Shown here in pieces: positions 1-8,880 of a stretch of 64,000 bases of DNA (position 1 is its first letter; each line of letters starts with the position of its first letter). The DNA comes from QAMX01 sp964515055 (GTDB taxonomy: Bacteria; Bacillota; Clostridia; Oscillospirales; QAMX01). The translations under genes and the position numbers were made by a program. Location of the stretch: positions 62,001 through 126,000 of the forward strand of contig CAZEUG010000001.1 in assembly GCA_964515055.1 (NCBI GenBank), given 5' to 3'. Under the pieces are notes generated by a model, which worked only from the letters and a program-made list of their open reading frames with translations, was not told the DNA's origin and did not search any database.

Positions 1-921
1 TTCCTGCGCCACATGGATCCGCATTCCCCGTACCTCCCGCCGGCACCGTTCGACCGGATGTTCCACTCCGGTGACGAATGCGACCCGAACAACCACTCCC
101 TGGACGATCTCTACAACTTCAAACCGTTCCGCGACTATTTCTGTGAATGGTTCCCGGCCGGATGCACCGACAAGGAATATGTCAACGCCCAGTACGACGG
201 CGCCATCGCCTACATGGACAGCTGCATTCAGCGCATCTTCACCACTGTGAAGGAACTCGGCATCGAGGACGAAACGCTGATTGTTCTGACGAGTGACCAC
301 GGCGAAACGCTGGACGAGCATGAATGCTACTATGACCACCACGGCCTGTATGAATGCACGCTGCACGTCCCGCTGGTCTTCAAATTCCCGGGCATTGTGC
401 CGGAAGGCTATGTGTTTGACGATTATGTCCAGCAGAAGGACGTCATGCCGACGATCCTGGAGCTGCTTGGCATCGAGACTGACCTGAAATTCGACGGCCG
501 CAGCCTTGTCCCGTTCTGGACGGGCGAAGAACGCGCTGCCGAACCGGAAATGTACCTGACCGAGTCCACCTGGATGCGGAAGCACGGCTGGCGGACACCG
601 GAATGGAAGCTGATCGTCGCACTGGAGCCGGACTTCCACTTCAAGCCACAGGTGGAGCTCTACAACCTGATCAAGGATCCGGACGAGCTGCATAACGTCG
701 CAGACGAGGAACCGGAAGTCGTGAAAATGCTCACCAAGCGCATGGAAGACCACATCGCAAAGCGCAAAGCGGCCTACCAGACGGAAAACCCGATCGACCT
801 GGCCGGAACGAAATGGAACCCGCTGGGCCGTCCGTTCGAATCCTGCGAGGAAGCGTACAACACCCTGCACATCGGCGACGCCAGCGCGGCACAGAAGCTC
901 CAGTCGCACGAAAAGAAATAA
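1..921 (+). CDS. Sulfatase family hydrolase (5' end outside window)
   Basis: The reading frame is already open at base 1, so the true start and the N-terminal active-site region (the Cys/Ser-x-Pro-x-Arg sulfatase signature) lie upstream and cannot be checked. What remains is a typical alkaline-phosphatase-fold sulfatase C-terminal half: the metal-binding SDHGETLDEH motif, then a DHHGLYE segment and HVPLVFKFPG, followed by the C-terminal subdomain with the usual tail-end phrase ELYNLIKDPDELHNVADE. Such enzymes remove sulfate esters from glycans or related substrates. It sits 18 bp before a Gfo/Idh/MocA oxidoreductase gene, which suggests a sugar-processing operon. The substrate cannot be told from the sequence. 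Confidence 0.88.
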   Translation, partial: FLRHMDPHSPYLPPAPFDRMFHSGDECDPNNHSLDDLYNFKPFRDYFCEWFPAGCTDKEYVNAQYDGAIAYMDSCIQRIFTTVKELGIEDETLIVLTSDHGETLDEHECYYDHHGLYECTLHVPLVFKFPGIVPEGYVFDDYVQQKDVMPTILELLGIETDLKFDGRSLVPFWTGEERAAEPEMYLTESTWMRKHGWRTPEWKLIVALEPDFHFKPQVELYNLIKDPDELHNVADEEPEVVKMLTKRMEDHIAKRKAAYQTENPIDLAGTKWNPLGRPFESCEEAYNTLHIGDASAAQKLQSHEKK

Positions 922-939
922 GCAGAACCGGAGAAGGAT

Positions 940-1941
940 ATGCAAAGAGTTTGTGTGATTGGCCTTGGCCATATCGGAAATCTGCATTCGCGGATTTATC
1001 AGGGGTGCCAGGAGGCAGAGCTGGTCGGCGTGTGCGACCTGATTGAGGAGCGTGCAGCGGCCGCCGGAAAGGTCTATGGCGTTCCGTACTACCTGGACGC
1101 ACAGCAAATGCTGGACGAGCTGAAGCCCGATCTGTGCAGCGTTGCGACAGGCGGCTATGAATACAGCTCAGACCATTACAAGCCGTCCATGCAGGTGCTG
1201 GCCTCCGGCGCACATCTGCTGTGCGAGAAGCCAATTTCCAATGACATCGGCCATGCGCGGGAAATGGTGGAGCTGGCAGAAAAGAACCATCGCTGCTTTG
1301 GCATCGACTTCAACCACCGCTTCACCCCGGCTTCCTTTGCCGCGGAACGCTGGCAGAAGGAAGGCCGCCTGGGTGACCTGCTGTTCTGCAATATGGCGCT
1401 CTGGATTGGCAAGCCCGGCTCCTTTGAATCGCCGTATTACCACCTCAAGGCGCTGAACCCGCATAGCGTGGACATGATGCGCCACTTCATGGGCGATGTC
1501 GAAAAGGTGCAGTGCTTCGCGATGAAAGCACCGGGGCGCGATATCTGGTCGAGCGCATCCATCAATATGTATTTCAAAAATGGAACCATCGGCCACCTGA
1601 CCTCCAGCTATGACCTGGCTCGCGGTCATCCGATGGAACGCTGCGAGGTTGCTGGAACCAGGGGGAGAATGGTCATCGAGGATATGTGGCGCGAAGCGAC
1701 ACTGTACCCGGCTGACGATATGACCAAGCTCTGCTATACGAATCCGGTCTTCGGCGGTTATTCCAACTTTGACGATACGTTCCGCTGCCGTATTGAGACG
1801 TTCGTCCGACAGGTGGACGGTGGTGCAGCACCGGAGGAGATCAACGGCAGCGGCCGGGACGGCCTGGAGGCGCAGCGCGTCATCCATGCGGCGATCAGAA
1901 GTCTGGATGAAGGACGGATCGTCGAGGTTGCCGAAATTTGA
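940..1941 (+). CDS. Gfo/Idh/MocA family oxidoreductase
   Basis: This 333-residue protein opens with a Rossmann dinucleotide motif (VIGLGHIGNLH) and has the family signature CEKPIS near residue 95, so it should be an NAD(P)-dependent sugar or inositol-type dehydrogenase. The C-terminal half is the alpha/beta oxidoreductase domain that binds the substrate. The ATG is preceded by a GGAG ribosome site at 930-933. It lies directly behind the sulfatase gene and 80 bp before a second member of the same family, so the pair may act on the same glycan-derived sugar. The exact substrate is unknown. No feature lies in the 80-bp gap apart from a ribosome site. Confidence 0.9.
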   Translation: MQRVCVIGLGHIGNLHSRIYQGCQEAELVGVCDLIEERAAAAGKVYGVPYYLDAQQMLDELKPDLCSVATGGYEYSSDHYKPSMQVLASGAHLLCEKPISNDIGHAREMVELAEKNHRCFGIDFNHRFTPASFAAERWQKEGRLGDLLFCNMALWIGKPGSFESPYYHLKALNPHSVDMMRHFMGDVEKVQCFAMKAPGRDIWSSASINMYFKNGTIGHLTSSYDLARGHPMERCEVAGTRGRMVIEDMWREATLYPADDMTKLCYTNPVFGGYSNFDDTFRCRIETFVRQVDGGAAPEEINGSGRDGLEAQRVIHAAIRSLDEGRIVEVAEI

Positions 1942-2021
1942 CCCATCCCTGCATGAATTTGTCCCCAAACCCCGGCCGGCGTGTGCCGGGAAAACCATAA
2001 AAAACAGGAGTTGACATACTT

Positions 2022-3134
2022 ATGGCGATTAAAACAGGCGTCGTTGGTATGGGCGGCATCGGTTATACCCATGCACGCGCATATGCGGCGGACCCGCTGG
2101 CAGAGCTGATTGCTGTCTGCGATATCAACCGCGAAGTGGCCGACAAGGCCGCGGAAGAATTCCACGTCAAAGCGTATTATTCGCTCAAGGAAATGATCGA
2201 ATCGGAGCCCGATCTGGAAGCCGTCTCGATCTGCACCAGCGGCTACGAAAACGCTTCCTTCCACTTTGAACCGGCCATGGAAGCCCTGTCCTACGGGAAA
2301 AAGGTGCTCTGCGAGAAGCCGCTCTGCGCGGACATCCGCGATGCGCGTGAGCTGGTCAAATACGCTCTGGACAACAAGCTCTATCTGGGCTGCGACCTGA
2401 ACCACTATTTCACAGACCTTGCCCTGCAGGCCAAAAAGCTGCAGGAGGAAGGCAACATCGGCGAGCTGGCCTACTGCCTCCATAAGGTCGGCTTTGACGG
2501 CAGCGAAATCGGCTACGGCGGCGTCAATGACCCGAAATCCCGTTGGCTCAAGCCGTATTCCCACTGCAAGGCCTTCCTGACGCATCCGTTCTCCGTCATG
2601 CGCTACTTCTGCGGCGATATCACCCACGTCCAGGCCTTCCTGGATCGTCCGGGCGTCCGCAAGACGGCGGGAGATCCGATGCTCTCCATCAACAGCGTCA
2701 ACTGCAAGTTTGAAAAAGGCGGCGTCGGCGTCCTGCTCAGCCAGCGCGGCGATGCGCGGTTTGGTCTCGGCGGCTGGTGGAGCTATGAGCATGCCGGTAC
2801 ACGCGGCACGTTCTGCATCGAAAACTGCGTCGAAAAGCTGACGTATTGGCCGGGTCAGCGCAAAAACGAAGAGGGCAAACTCGAAATGCCTGAACCGGAA
2901 GTCACCAATACTGGCATCAAGAACTTTGATGCGACCTTCCCGAAGCGGATTCACGCCTGGCTGGAGGATCTGACCAACAAGGTTCACTACGAATTCATCC
3001 GCGCCTCCGGCCGCGATGCACTGGCCACCCTCGAATACATCGAAGCGGTCATCCAGTCCTACGAAGCAGGCGGCGAGATGGTTCGTCCGCATCCGCTGCC
3101 GGCGATCCACGGCACCCCGGAATATATTCACTGA
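2022..3134 (+). CDS. Gfo/Idh/MocA family oxidoreductase
   Basis: This 370-residue protein starts with an N-terminal Rossmann motif (GVVGMGGIGYTHARAYA) and carries CEKPLCADIRDA, the conserved EKP lysine motif of the family. It is a predicted NAD(P)-dependent dehydrogenase of sugar-like substrates. A CAGGAG ribosome site lies 11 bases before the ATG. It is the last gene of the sulfatase/oxidoreductase group and is followed by a perfect terminator hairpin. The last 16 codons (3084 onward) fall inside an 857-bp tandem duplication and appear again at 3941-3991, where they are joined in frame to a truncated yggS copy. Confidence 0.9.
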   Translation: MAIKTGVVGMGGIGYTHARAYAADPLAELIAVCDINREVADKAAEEFHVKAYYSLKEMIESEPDLEAVSICTSGYENASFHFEPAMEALSYGKKVLCEKPLCADIRDARELVKYALDNKLYLGCDLNHYFTDLALQAKKLQEEGNIGELAYCLHKVGFDGSEIGYGGVNDPKSRWLKPYSHCKAFLTHPFSVMRYFCGDITHVQAFLDRPGVRKTAGDPMLSINSVNCKFEKGGVGVLLSQRGDARFGLGGWWSYEHAGTRGTFCIENCVEKLTYWPGQRKNEEGKLEMPEPEVTNTGIKNFDATFPKRIHAWLEDLTNKVHYEFIRASGRDALATLEYIEAVIQSYEAGGEMVRPHPLPAIHGTPEYIH

Positions 3135-3140
3135 CCTTTC

Positions 3141-3186
3141 AAACCGCCTCTCCGATGCGCTCCAATCGCCCGGAGAGGCGGTTTTT
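3141..3186 (+). terminator. Intrinsic terminator after the oxidoreductase (copy 1)
   Basis: A perfect 14-bp stem (3141-3154 with 3171-3184), rich in G and C, runs into a short T tract at 3182-3186. It lies just after the oxidoreductase stop codon and separates that operon from the yggS promoter. Confidence 0.85.
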
Positions 3187-3329
3187 CTGTCGATTGCCCC
3201 GGACTGCTAACCGCCAGGGACGCAAACGGCCGCACCGCCCCGTGTGCAACGAGTGGTCAGGCAGATCAAGGCCGGGACTGATTCCATCCGGATTCAGCCC
3301 CGGTTTTGGTGCGGAAAAAGAAGAGGTTC

Positions 3330-3358
3330 TTGCAATTTTTACATTTAAAGCGTATAAT
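3330..3358 (+). promoter_or_regulatory. Sigma-A type promoter of yggS (copy 1)
   Basis: TTGCAA at 3330-3335 and TATAAT at 3353-3358 are separated by 17 bp. This copy would drive the truncated yggS. The identical promoter at 4187-4215 serves the intact gene. Confidence 0.75.
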
Positions 3359-3430
3359 AAAAAAGACGATCGGAACCTGCAACGGACAGTACCCGAACCG
3401 CCCAAACCAAGCGAATGGAAGATGAATTGC

Positions 3431-3991
3431 ATGACAGAGCCGGAAACCAACCGGATTCAGGATATCCAACAGAAAATCAAAGCCATCCAGCTGCGCGTCG
3501 CCGAAAGTGCAGCACACGCCGGGCGGACGCCCGCCTCTGTCACCCTGCTGGCGGCGACAAAAACGCGAACCTGCGACGAGGTGCGCGCAGCCATTGATGC
3601 CGGAATTGACGCCGTCGGCGAAAACCGCGTGCAGGAGCTACGCGATAAGCTCGCGCTGCACGCATACGACGGCTGCCCGCTGCACCTGATCGGCCCACTG
3701 CAAACCAACAAGGTGAAATACCTGATCGGCCATGTCGCCATGATTCACTCGGTTGATTCAACCCATCTGGCCGATTGCATCCAGCAGCTGTCAGCACGTG
3801 CTAATGTGCAGACGGACGTCCTGATCGAGGTCAACATCGGCGGAGAGGCCAGTAAATCCGGTGTCACCCCGACAGACGCACAGCGGTTGGCAGAGCATCT
3901 CCTGACGCTGTCCGCAGTTCGCCTGCGCGGACTGATGACCCGTCCGCATCCGCTGCCGGCGATCCACGGCACCCCGGAATATATTCACTGA
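3431..3991 (+). pseudogene. Truncated YggS fused to the tail of the oxidoreductase
   Basis: This frame encodes the first 170 residues of the downstream YggS protein and then, at the duplication joint at 3940/3941, continues for 16 residues that are the C-terminal end of the oxidoreductase read in its native frame, ending at the same stop codon. It therefore lacks the last third of the YggS barrel, although the PLP lysine region (ATKTRT) is present. It keeps its own promoter and ribosome site, so it could be transcribed. It is most simply a by-product of the tandem duplication, or an assembly artefact, and is unlikely to be functional. Confidence 0.8.
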
Positions 3992-3997
3992 CCTTTC

Positions 3998-4043
3998 AAA
4001 CCGCCTCTCCGATGCGCTCCAATCGCCCGGAGAGGCGGTTTTT
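3998..4043 (+). terminator. Duplicate copy of the oxidoreductase terminator
   Basis: This is the same 14-bp hairpin and T tract as at 3141-3186, carried along by the duplication. Here it follows the stop codon of the fused truncated yggS. Confidence 0.8.
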
Positions 4044-4186
4044 CTGTCGATTGCCCCGGACTGCTAACCGCCAGGGACGCAAACGGCCGCACCGCCCCGT
4101 GTGCAACGAGTGGTCAGGCAGATCAAGGCCGGGACTGATTCCATCCGGATTCAGCCCCGGTTTTGGTGCGGAAAAAGAAGAGGTTC

Positions 4187-4215
4187 TTGCAATTTTTACA
4201 TTTAAAGCGTATAAT
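4187..4215 (+). promoter_or_regulatory. Sigma-A type promoter of intact yggS operon
   Basis: TTGCAA at 4187-4192 and TATAAT at 4210-4215 have a 17-bp spacer. It lies about 70 bp upstream of the chosen yggS start and probably drives yggS, the RNHCP gene, the PBP gene and perhaps murB and whiA. Confidence 0.75.
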
Positions 4216-4287
4216 AAAAAAGACGATCGGAACCTGCAACGGACAGTACCCGAACCGCCCAAACCAAGCGAATGGAAGATGAATTGC

Positions 4288-5022
4288 ATGACAGAGCCGG
4301 AAACCAACCGGATTCAGGATATCCAACAGAAAATCAAAGCCATCCAGCTGCGCGTCGCCGAAAGTGCAGCACACGCCGGGCGGACGCCCGCCTCTGTCAC
4401 CCTGCTGGCGGCGACAAAAACGCGAACCTGCGACGAGGTGCGCGCAGCCATTGATGCCGGAATTGACGCCGTCGGCGAAAACCGCGTGCAGGAGCTACGC
4501 GATAAGCTCGCGCTGCACGCATACGACGGCTGCCCGCTGCACCTGATCGGCCCACTGCAAACCAACAAGGTGAAATACCTGATCGGCCATGTCGCCATGA
4601 TTCACTCGGTTGATTCAACCCATCTGGCCGATTGCATCCAGCAGCTGTCAGCACGTGCTAATGTGCAGACGGACGTCCTGATCGAGGTCAACATCGGCGG
4701 AGAGGCCAGTAAATCCGGTGTCACCCCGACAGACGCACAGCGGTTGGCAGAGCATCTCCTGACGCTGTCCGCAGTTCGCCTGCGCGGACTGATGACCATT
4801 CCACCGGTCGGAGAAGAGCCGCGCCGCTATTTTGCGACCATGCGCACGCAGTTTGAGCAGATGCGTCAAAATCTGCCGGCTTCATTTGATACACTGTCTA
4901 TGGGCATGAGCCGTGATTTCGAAACGGCCATTGAAGAAGGTGCAACCATTGTCCGCGTGGGCAGCGCGATTTTCGGCGCCCGCCCGGCCAATCCGGTTCG
5001 GAAAGCGGAGGAACAGGCATGA
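4288..5022 (+). CDS. yggS: YggS family pyridoxal phosphate homeostasis protein
   Basis: This 244-residue protein belongs to the PLP-binding YggS/PROSC family, an alanine-racemase-like barrel without enzyme activity that buffers pyridoxal phosphate. The PLP lysine is predicted at residue 44 in LLAATKTRT, and the family motifs GENRVQEL, HLIGPLQTNK and SMGMSRDFETAI are all visible. I chose the ATG at 4288 because GGAAG at 4274-4278 is a well-placed ribosome site. The longer open frame upstream runs back through the promoter and terminator and is not coding. The first 170 codons lie in the tandem duplication. The stop overlaps the start of the RNHCP gene by ATGA. Confidence 0.92.
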   Translation: MTEPETNRIQDIQQKIKAIQLRVAESAAHAGRTPASVTLLAATKTRTCDEVRAAIDAGIDAVGENRVQELRDKLALHAYDGCPLHLIGPLQTNKVKYLIGHVAMIHSVDSTHLADCIQQLSARANVQTDVLIEVNIGGEASKSGVTPTDAQRLAEHLLTLSAVRLRGLMTIPPVGEEPRRYFATMRTQFEQMRQNLPASFDTLSMGMSRDFETAIEEGATIVRVGSAIFGARPANPVRKAEEQA

Positions 5023-5345
5023 GCCATAAATCAGAAAATGTCGCCTTTGTCTGCGAAAACTGTGGAAAAGAAGTGCAGCCGGTGACAAACGGCAGCTATC
5101 GGAATCACTGCCCCTATTGCCTCTGCTCCAAACACGTAGACTGCCTGCCCGGCGATCGCGCAAGCACCTGCGGCGGAATTATGGATCCGGTCGGCATCCT
5201 TTACAATCCGGCCAAGGGCTGGCAGCTGATTCATCAATGCCGCACGTGCGGTACGCGCTCCAAAAACCGAATCGCGGAAGCGACCATCCAGGAAGACGAC
5301 CAGGCGCAGATCCGCGCACTCATGCAGCGAACCGCCAGAGCATAA
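5019..5345 (+). CDS. RNHCP domain zinc-ribbon-like protein
   Basis: This 108-residue protein carries the RNHCP motif itself (YRNHCPYCLCSKHVD) together with a CENC pair near residue 12 and a CRTCGTRSKNR segment near the end. The paired cysteines suggest a structural zinc site. The family is widespread in Firmicutes and has no settled function. The start overlaps the yggS stop codon by four bases (ATGA), so the two are translationally coupled, and the PBP gene follows 29 bp later. Domain assignment is confident. Any role, for example in RNA or ribosome binding, would be a guess. Confidence 0.85.
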   Translation: MSHKSENVAFVCENCGKEVQPVTNGSYRNHCPYCLCSKHVDCLPGDRASTCGGIMDPVGILYNPAKGWQLIHQCRTCGTRSKNRIAEATIQEDDQAQIRALMQRTARA

Positions 5346-5374
5346 CGAACCCTTCAGAAAGGTACGGCTACACC

Positions 5375-7909
5375 ATGAATGCACAAACAACCAAACCGTT
5401 TCCAAAACTGTCAGAAACGGCAAAAAAACGCATTGGAATCCTTGAAAAAATTCTGAGAGTCATCGGTAAAGTTCTGGTGACCATTCTGCTCATTCTCCTG
5501 TTTACGGGGGTGCTTTGCGCCGGTGCGTTTGGCCTGTATGTTCGAAAATACCTGCAGCCGGATGTCGACATCGACATTGGCAATATCCGCATGAATTACT
5601 CCTCCGTCATCTACGCGACCAATTCGACCACCGGCGAGAAGACGGAGCTGACACGCCTGTACGGGACGGAAAACCGCGTGTGGGCGAACTACGATCAAAT
5701 CCCGAAAAATCTGGTGGACGCCTTTATCGCCATCGAGGATGAACGCTTTGAAAGCCACAAGGGCGTGGACTGGAAGCGAACCATCGGCGCAACCATCAAC
5801 CTGATCATGCCGTTTTCCTCCAACTTCGGCGGTTCCACAATCACGCAGCAGGTGATCAAAAACATCACCGGCGACAGCGAGCCGACGATTCAGCGCAAGG
5901 TTCTGGAAATCCTCCGTGCGCTGAATCTTGAACGCCAGCTCTCAAAAGACCAGATTATGGAGATCTACCTGAATACCATCAACCTGAGTCAGGGCTGCTA
6001 CGGCGTCAGTTCGGCGGCGTATGTCTACTTCGGCAAGGAGGTCAGCGACCTGAACCTGGCCGAATGCGCCTGCATCGCCGGGATTACCAACAGCCCTACC
6101 TACTACGACCCCTTCCAGAACCCGGACAACAACAAGCGCCGTCAGGAGCTGATTCTGGGCAAAATGCTCGAGCTGGGCAAAATTTCACAGAATGAATATG
6201 AACGGGCCATCGGCGAGACGCTGGCCTTTCGGAAATATGACGATGAGGACAACAGCACCACCAACGTGCAGTCGTATTTTGTCGATCTGCTGATCAACGA
6301 ACTCATCACGGAGCTGAAGGAAACCTACGGTTATTCGAACACCATCGCCTACAAAATGCTGTATGCGGGCGGCCTGACCATCGAGGCGACCATCGACCCC
6401 CGGGTGCAGGCGGCGATTGAACAGGTCTATGCCGATCGGGACAATTTCCCGACCGTCAGAGGGACGACACAGCTTGAATCTGCTATGACGATTTTCTCCC
6501 CGGACGGCCGCCTGCTCGGCGTCGTCGGCGGAATCGGCACCAAATACGGGAATCTCGTCCTCAACCGCGCCGTTGCCAGACGCTCACCGGGTTCCTCCAT
6601 CAAACCGATCAGCGTCTACGCTCCGGCCATCGAATATGGCCTGATCACGCCATACAGCGTGCTGGATGACTCGCCCTCCAAAATCATCAACAGCTCCGGC
6701 GCACTGGTTGAACCGGAATCTGCCATTCTGATCGGCGGGAACGAGCTCTCTGCATGGCCGGCCAACCAGAACCGCACGTATTCCGGCCGAACCACCATAA
6801 CGACAGCTGTGGCCAAATCGCTGAATACCATTCCGGTTCGCGTGCTCGATCTGATGTCGCTGGAAACTGCCTTCCAGTTCGCGACGGAAAACTTCGGGCT
6901 GAGCCTGTTGCACCAGCAAACCGTCAACGGGGTCTATTATGACGATATGACCTACTCGGCTCTGGCACTCGGCGGCGTCAGCCGCGGCGTTTCGCTGCTG
7001 GAAATGACGGCGGCCTATGTCCCATTTCTGAACGACGGGATTTATGTGGAGCCGACCACCTACCTGCGTGTGCTCGACTCGGACGGAAACGTCCTGATTG
7101 ATCATACCGCCCGGGAAAATGTCGCAATTTCCGCCGATACGGCGTATTATATGCGCGCCATGCTGGAAAACGTGGTGAAAAACGGTACCGGTTCCGCTGC
7201 ATCACTCAACGGAATTTCCGTGGCCGGGAAAACCGGTACGACCTCCAACGACTATGATCGGTGGTTCATCGGCTTCACGCCGTATTACGTCGGCGGCGTC
7301 TGGTTCGGCTTCGATCTGCAGAAGGAAATCACCGGCCTGTCGGCCAACCCGGCCGTTTCCACCTGGAAACAGGTCATGGAAATTCTGCATGAAGATCAGC
7401 CGGCTGCAACCTTTGAAACACTACCCAACCTGCAAACGTATTCCTACTGCCTCGACAGCGGCGGCATCCCAACGGCGGCCTGCAAGGCTGACCCCCGCGG
7501 CAGCCGCGTCGCCTACGGGAAATTCCAGCCGGAGGATGCGCCAAAGTCGCTCTGCTCCATGCATACAACGGTTCAGGTCTGCAGCGAATCAGGCAAGCTC
7601 GCCCGCGCACACTGCCCGGAGGAATCGCTGACAACCGTTTCGCGCCTGAATCTCTACCGCTATTTTGCGGTGCCGAATGTCTCGGTGGCCGACGAGAAAT
7701 ATACCGTCCACTTTGAAGGCATCCTCTCCGAACGCATCCTTTCGTATTATTACCCGGCAACCTGCTCTGACGGCTACGCGCTGGAAGGACAGTGCACGAT
7801 TCATGTCACCGCACCGCAGCCGACCGACCCGGATGTGACCGATGAAACCGGCGGGACGGATTTCCAACCGATTGAGCCGCCGGAGCCGGATATCACCCCG
7901 GACGACTGA
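5375..7909 (+). CDS. Class A penicillin-binding protein (PBP1A type)
   Basis: This 844-residue bifunctional peptidoglycan synthase has a short cytoplasmic N-terminus, one membrane segment at about residues 30-55, a glycosyltransferase (GT51) domain with the catalytic glutamate E121 in EDERFESHKG, and a transpeptidase domain with SSIK (S407 to K410), AKSLN and KTGT (K619). It polymerises lipid II and cross-links the glycan outside the membrane. A C-terminal extension after the transpeptidase ends in a Pro/Asp/Thr-rich tail. I start it at the ATG at 5375, after AGAAAGG; the longer open frame overlaps the RNHCP gene and is not needed. It sits with murB, another wall gene. Confidence 0.93.
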   Translation: MNAQTTKPFPKLSETAKKRIGILEKILRVIGKVLVTILLILLFTGVLCAGAFGLYVRKYLQPDVDIDIGNIRMNYSSVIYATNSTTGEKTELTRLYGTENRVWANYDQIPKNLVDAFIAIEDERFESHKGVDWKRTIGATINLIMPFSSNFGGSTITQQVIKNITGDSEPTIQRKVLEILRALNLERQLSKDQIMEIYLNTINLSQGCYGVSSAAYVYFGKEVSDLNLAECACIAGITNSPTYYDPFQNPDNNKRRQELILGKMLELGKISQNEYERAIGETLAFRKYDDEDNSTTNVQSYFVDLLINELITELKETYGYSNTIAYKMLYAGGLTIEATIDPRVQAAIEQVYADRDNFPTVRGTTQLESAMTIFSPDGRLLGVVGGIGTKYGNLVLNRAVARRSPGSSIKPISVYAPAIEYGLITPYSVLDDSPSKIINSSGALVEPESAILIGGNELSAWPANQNRTYSGRTTITTAVAKSLNTIPVRVLDLMSLETAFQFATENFGLSLLHQQTVNGVYYDDMTYSALALGGVSRGVSLLEMTAAYVPFLNDGIYVEPTTYLRVLDSDGNVLIDHTARENVAISADTAYYMRAMLENVVKNGTGSAASLNGISVAGKTGTTSNDYDRWFIGFTPYYVGGVWFGFDLQKEITGLSANPAVSTWKQVMEILHEDQPAATFETLPNLQTYSYCLDSGGIPTAACKADPRGSRVAYGKFQPEDAPKSLCSMHTTVQVCSESGKLARAHCPEESLTTVSRLNLYRYFAVPNVSVADEKYTVHFEGILSERILSYYYPATCSDGYALEGQCTIHVTAPQPTDPDVTDETGGTDFQPIEPPEPDITPDD

Positions 7910-7939
7910 ACAGAAACTTGACGGACAGGGAGGTTCACT

Positions 7940-8854
7940 GTGTCCAATTCTGCAAACCTTACCGCGAAAGACCTGACGCGGCTGCTGCCGGGCGGTCTGG
8001 TTCTCCAAAATGAACCGCTGGCAGCGCATACCTCGTTTCAAATCGGCGGCCCATGCGCCGTCTTTGCAGTGCCCGGCTCCGAAGAGGAGCTGGCCGCTCT
8101 GCTTCAATATACCGCGGAAAAGGCGCTGCCGCGCTTCCTGATGGGCAGCGGCACCAACCTGCTGTGCGCAGATGCGGGCTTTGACGGCGTAGTCATCCAG
8201 ACCGGCCGCCTTTGCCGGGTGTCCGTTGAAGACCATGTGGTCACAGCAGGAGCGGGGAGCTCCCTGACCAGGACGGCCTATGCGGCCATGAACGCGGGGC
8301 TGACCGGGCTGGAATTTGCACACGGCATTCCGGGCAGCGTTGGCGGCGGCGCGGTCATGAACGCCGGCGCATATGGCGGCGCTCTGCAGGACGTGATTCT
8401 CGACGTGACCTGCCTGGATGACGATGGCAACCGCCGGCGCTTTTCCAACATTGAATCGGCGTTTTCCTATCGCCACAGCCGCTTCCAGGAGGAACCGCTG
8501 ACCGTTACATCGGTTCGGTTTGCCCTGCAGCCGGGCGAGCCGGATGCCATACGTGCAACGATGAACGAGCTGGCGGAGCGCCGCCGCGCAAAGCAGCCAC
8601 TCGAACTGCCGAGCGCGGGGAGTGTTTTCAAACGTCCGCCCAATGGCTATGCCTCTGCCATGATCGATGAATGCGGTCTGAAGGGGCTGACGGTCGGCGG
8701 TGCCTGTGTTTCACCCAAACACGCAGGCTTTATCGTGAACAACGGCGGCGCAACGTGTGCAGATGTGCTGCAACTGATTGAAATCATCCAAACCCACATT
8801 CAGAACCGGTTCGGCGTGCGGCTGGAATGCGAAATCCGAACGCTGGGGTTCTGA
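7940..8854 (+). CDS. murB: UDP-N-acetylmuramate dehydrogenase MurB
   Basis: This 304-residue FAD enzyme reduces UDP-GlcNAc-enolpyruvate to UDP-MurNAc, the second committed step of peptidoglycan precursor synthesis in the cytoplasm. Visible family motifs are MGSGTNLL and the FAD-binding stretch GIPGSVGGGAVMNAGAYGG, then the catalytic serine region PSAGSVFKRP and the C-terminal HAGFIVNNGGAT. The start is GTG at 7940, placed after a GGGAGG ribosome site at about 7928. It follows the PBP gene by 30 bp and precedes whiA by 26 bp. The rapZ and yvcK genes that often lie between murB and whiA in Firmicutes are absent here. Confidence 0.95.
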   Translation: MSNSANLTAKDLTRLLPGGLVLQNEPLAAHTSFQIGGPCAVFAVPGSEEELAALLQYTAEKALPRFLMGSGTNLLCADAGFDGVVIQTGRLCRVSVEDHVVTAGAGSSLTRTAYAAMNAGLTGLEFAHGIPGSVGGGAVMNAGAYGGALQDVILDVTCLDDDGNRRRFSNIESAFSYRHSRFQEEPLTVTSVRFALQPGEPDAIRATMNELAERRRAKQPLELPSAGSVFKRPPNGYASAMIDECGLKGLTVGGACVSPKHAGFIVNNGGATCADVLQLIEIIQTHIQNRFGVRLECEIRTLGF

Positions 8855-8880
8855 ACAACCGACAGAAAGGAGAAGCAGCC

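Larger units (their letters stand above)
3084..3940 (+). repeat. 857-bp exact tandem duplication, copy 1
   Basis: Bases 3084-3940 recur without any difference I can find at 3941-4797. The unit holds the last 16 codons of the upstream oxidoreductase, its terminator, the yggS promoter and the first 170 codons of yggS. The base before each copy differs (T versus C) and so does the base after copy 2, so the junction shows no microhomology. Confidence 0.97.
3941..4797 (+). repeat. 857-bp exact tandem duplication, copy 2
   Basis: This second copy continues at 4798 into the unique remainder of yggS, so it restores an intact gene with its own promoter and upstream terminator. The two copies are directly adjacent with no spacer. 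Confidence 0.97.

Noticed and set aside
1758..3131. Open frame of 457 codons antisense to the second oxidoreductase
   Set aside because: It has no recognisable domain and exactly mirrors a clear Gfo/Idh/MocA gene. Its repeat at 3791-3988 is only due to the duplication.
4012..4287. N-terminal extension of about 92 residues on YggS
   Set aside because: It reads through a terminator stem and a sigma-A promoter. The ATG at 4288 has a proper ribosome site and gives the normal family length.
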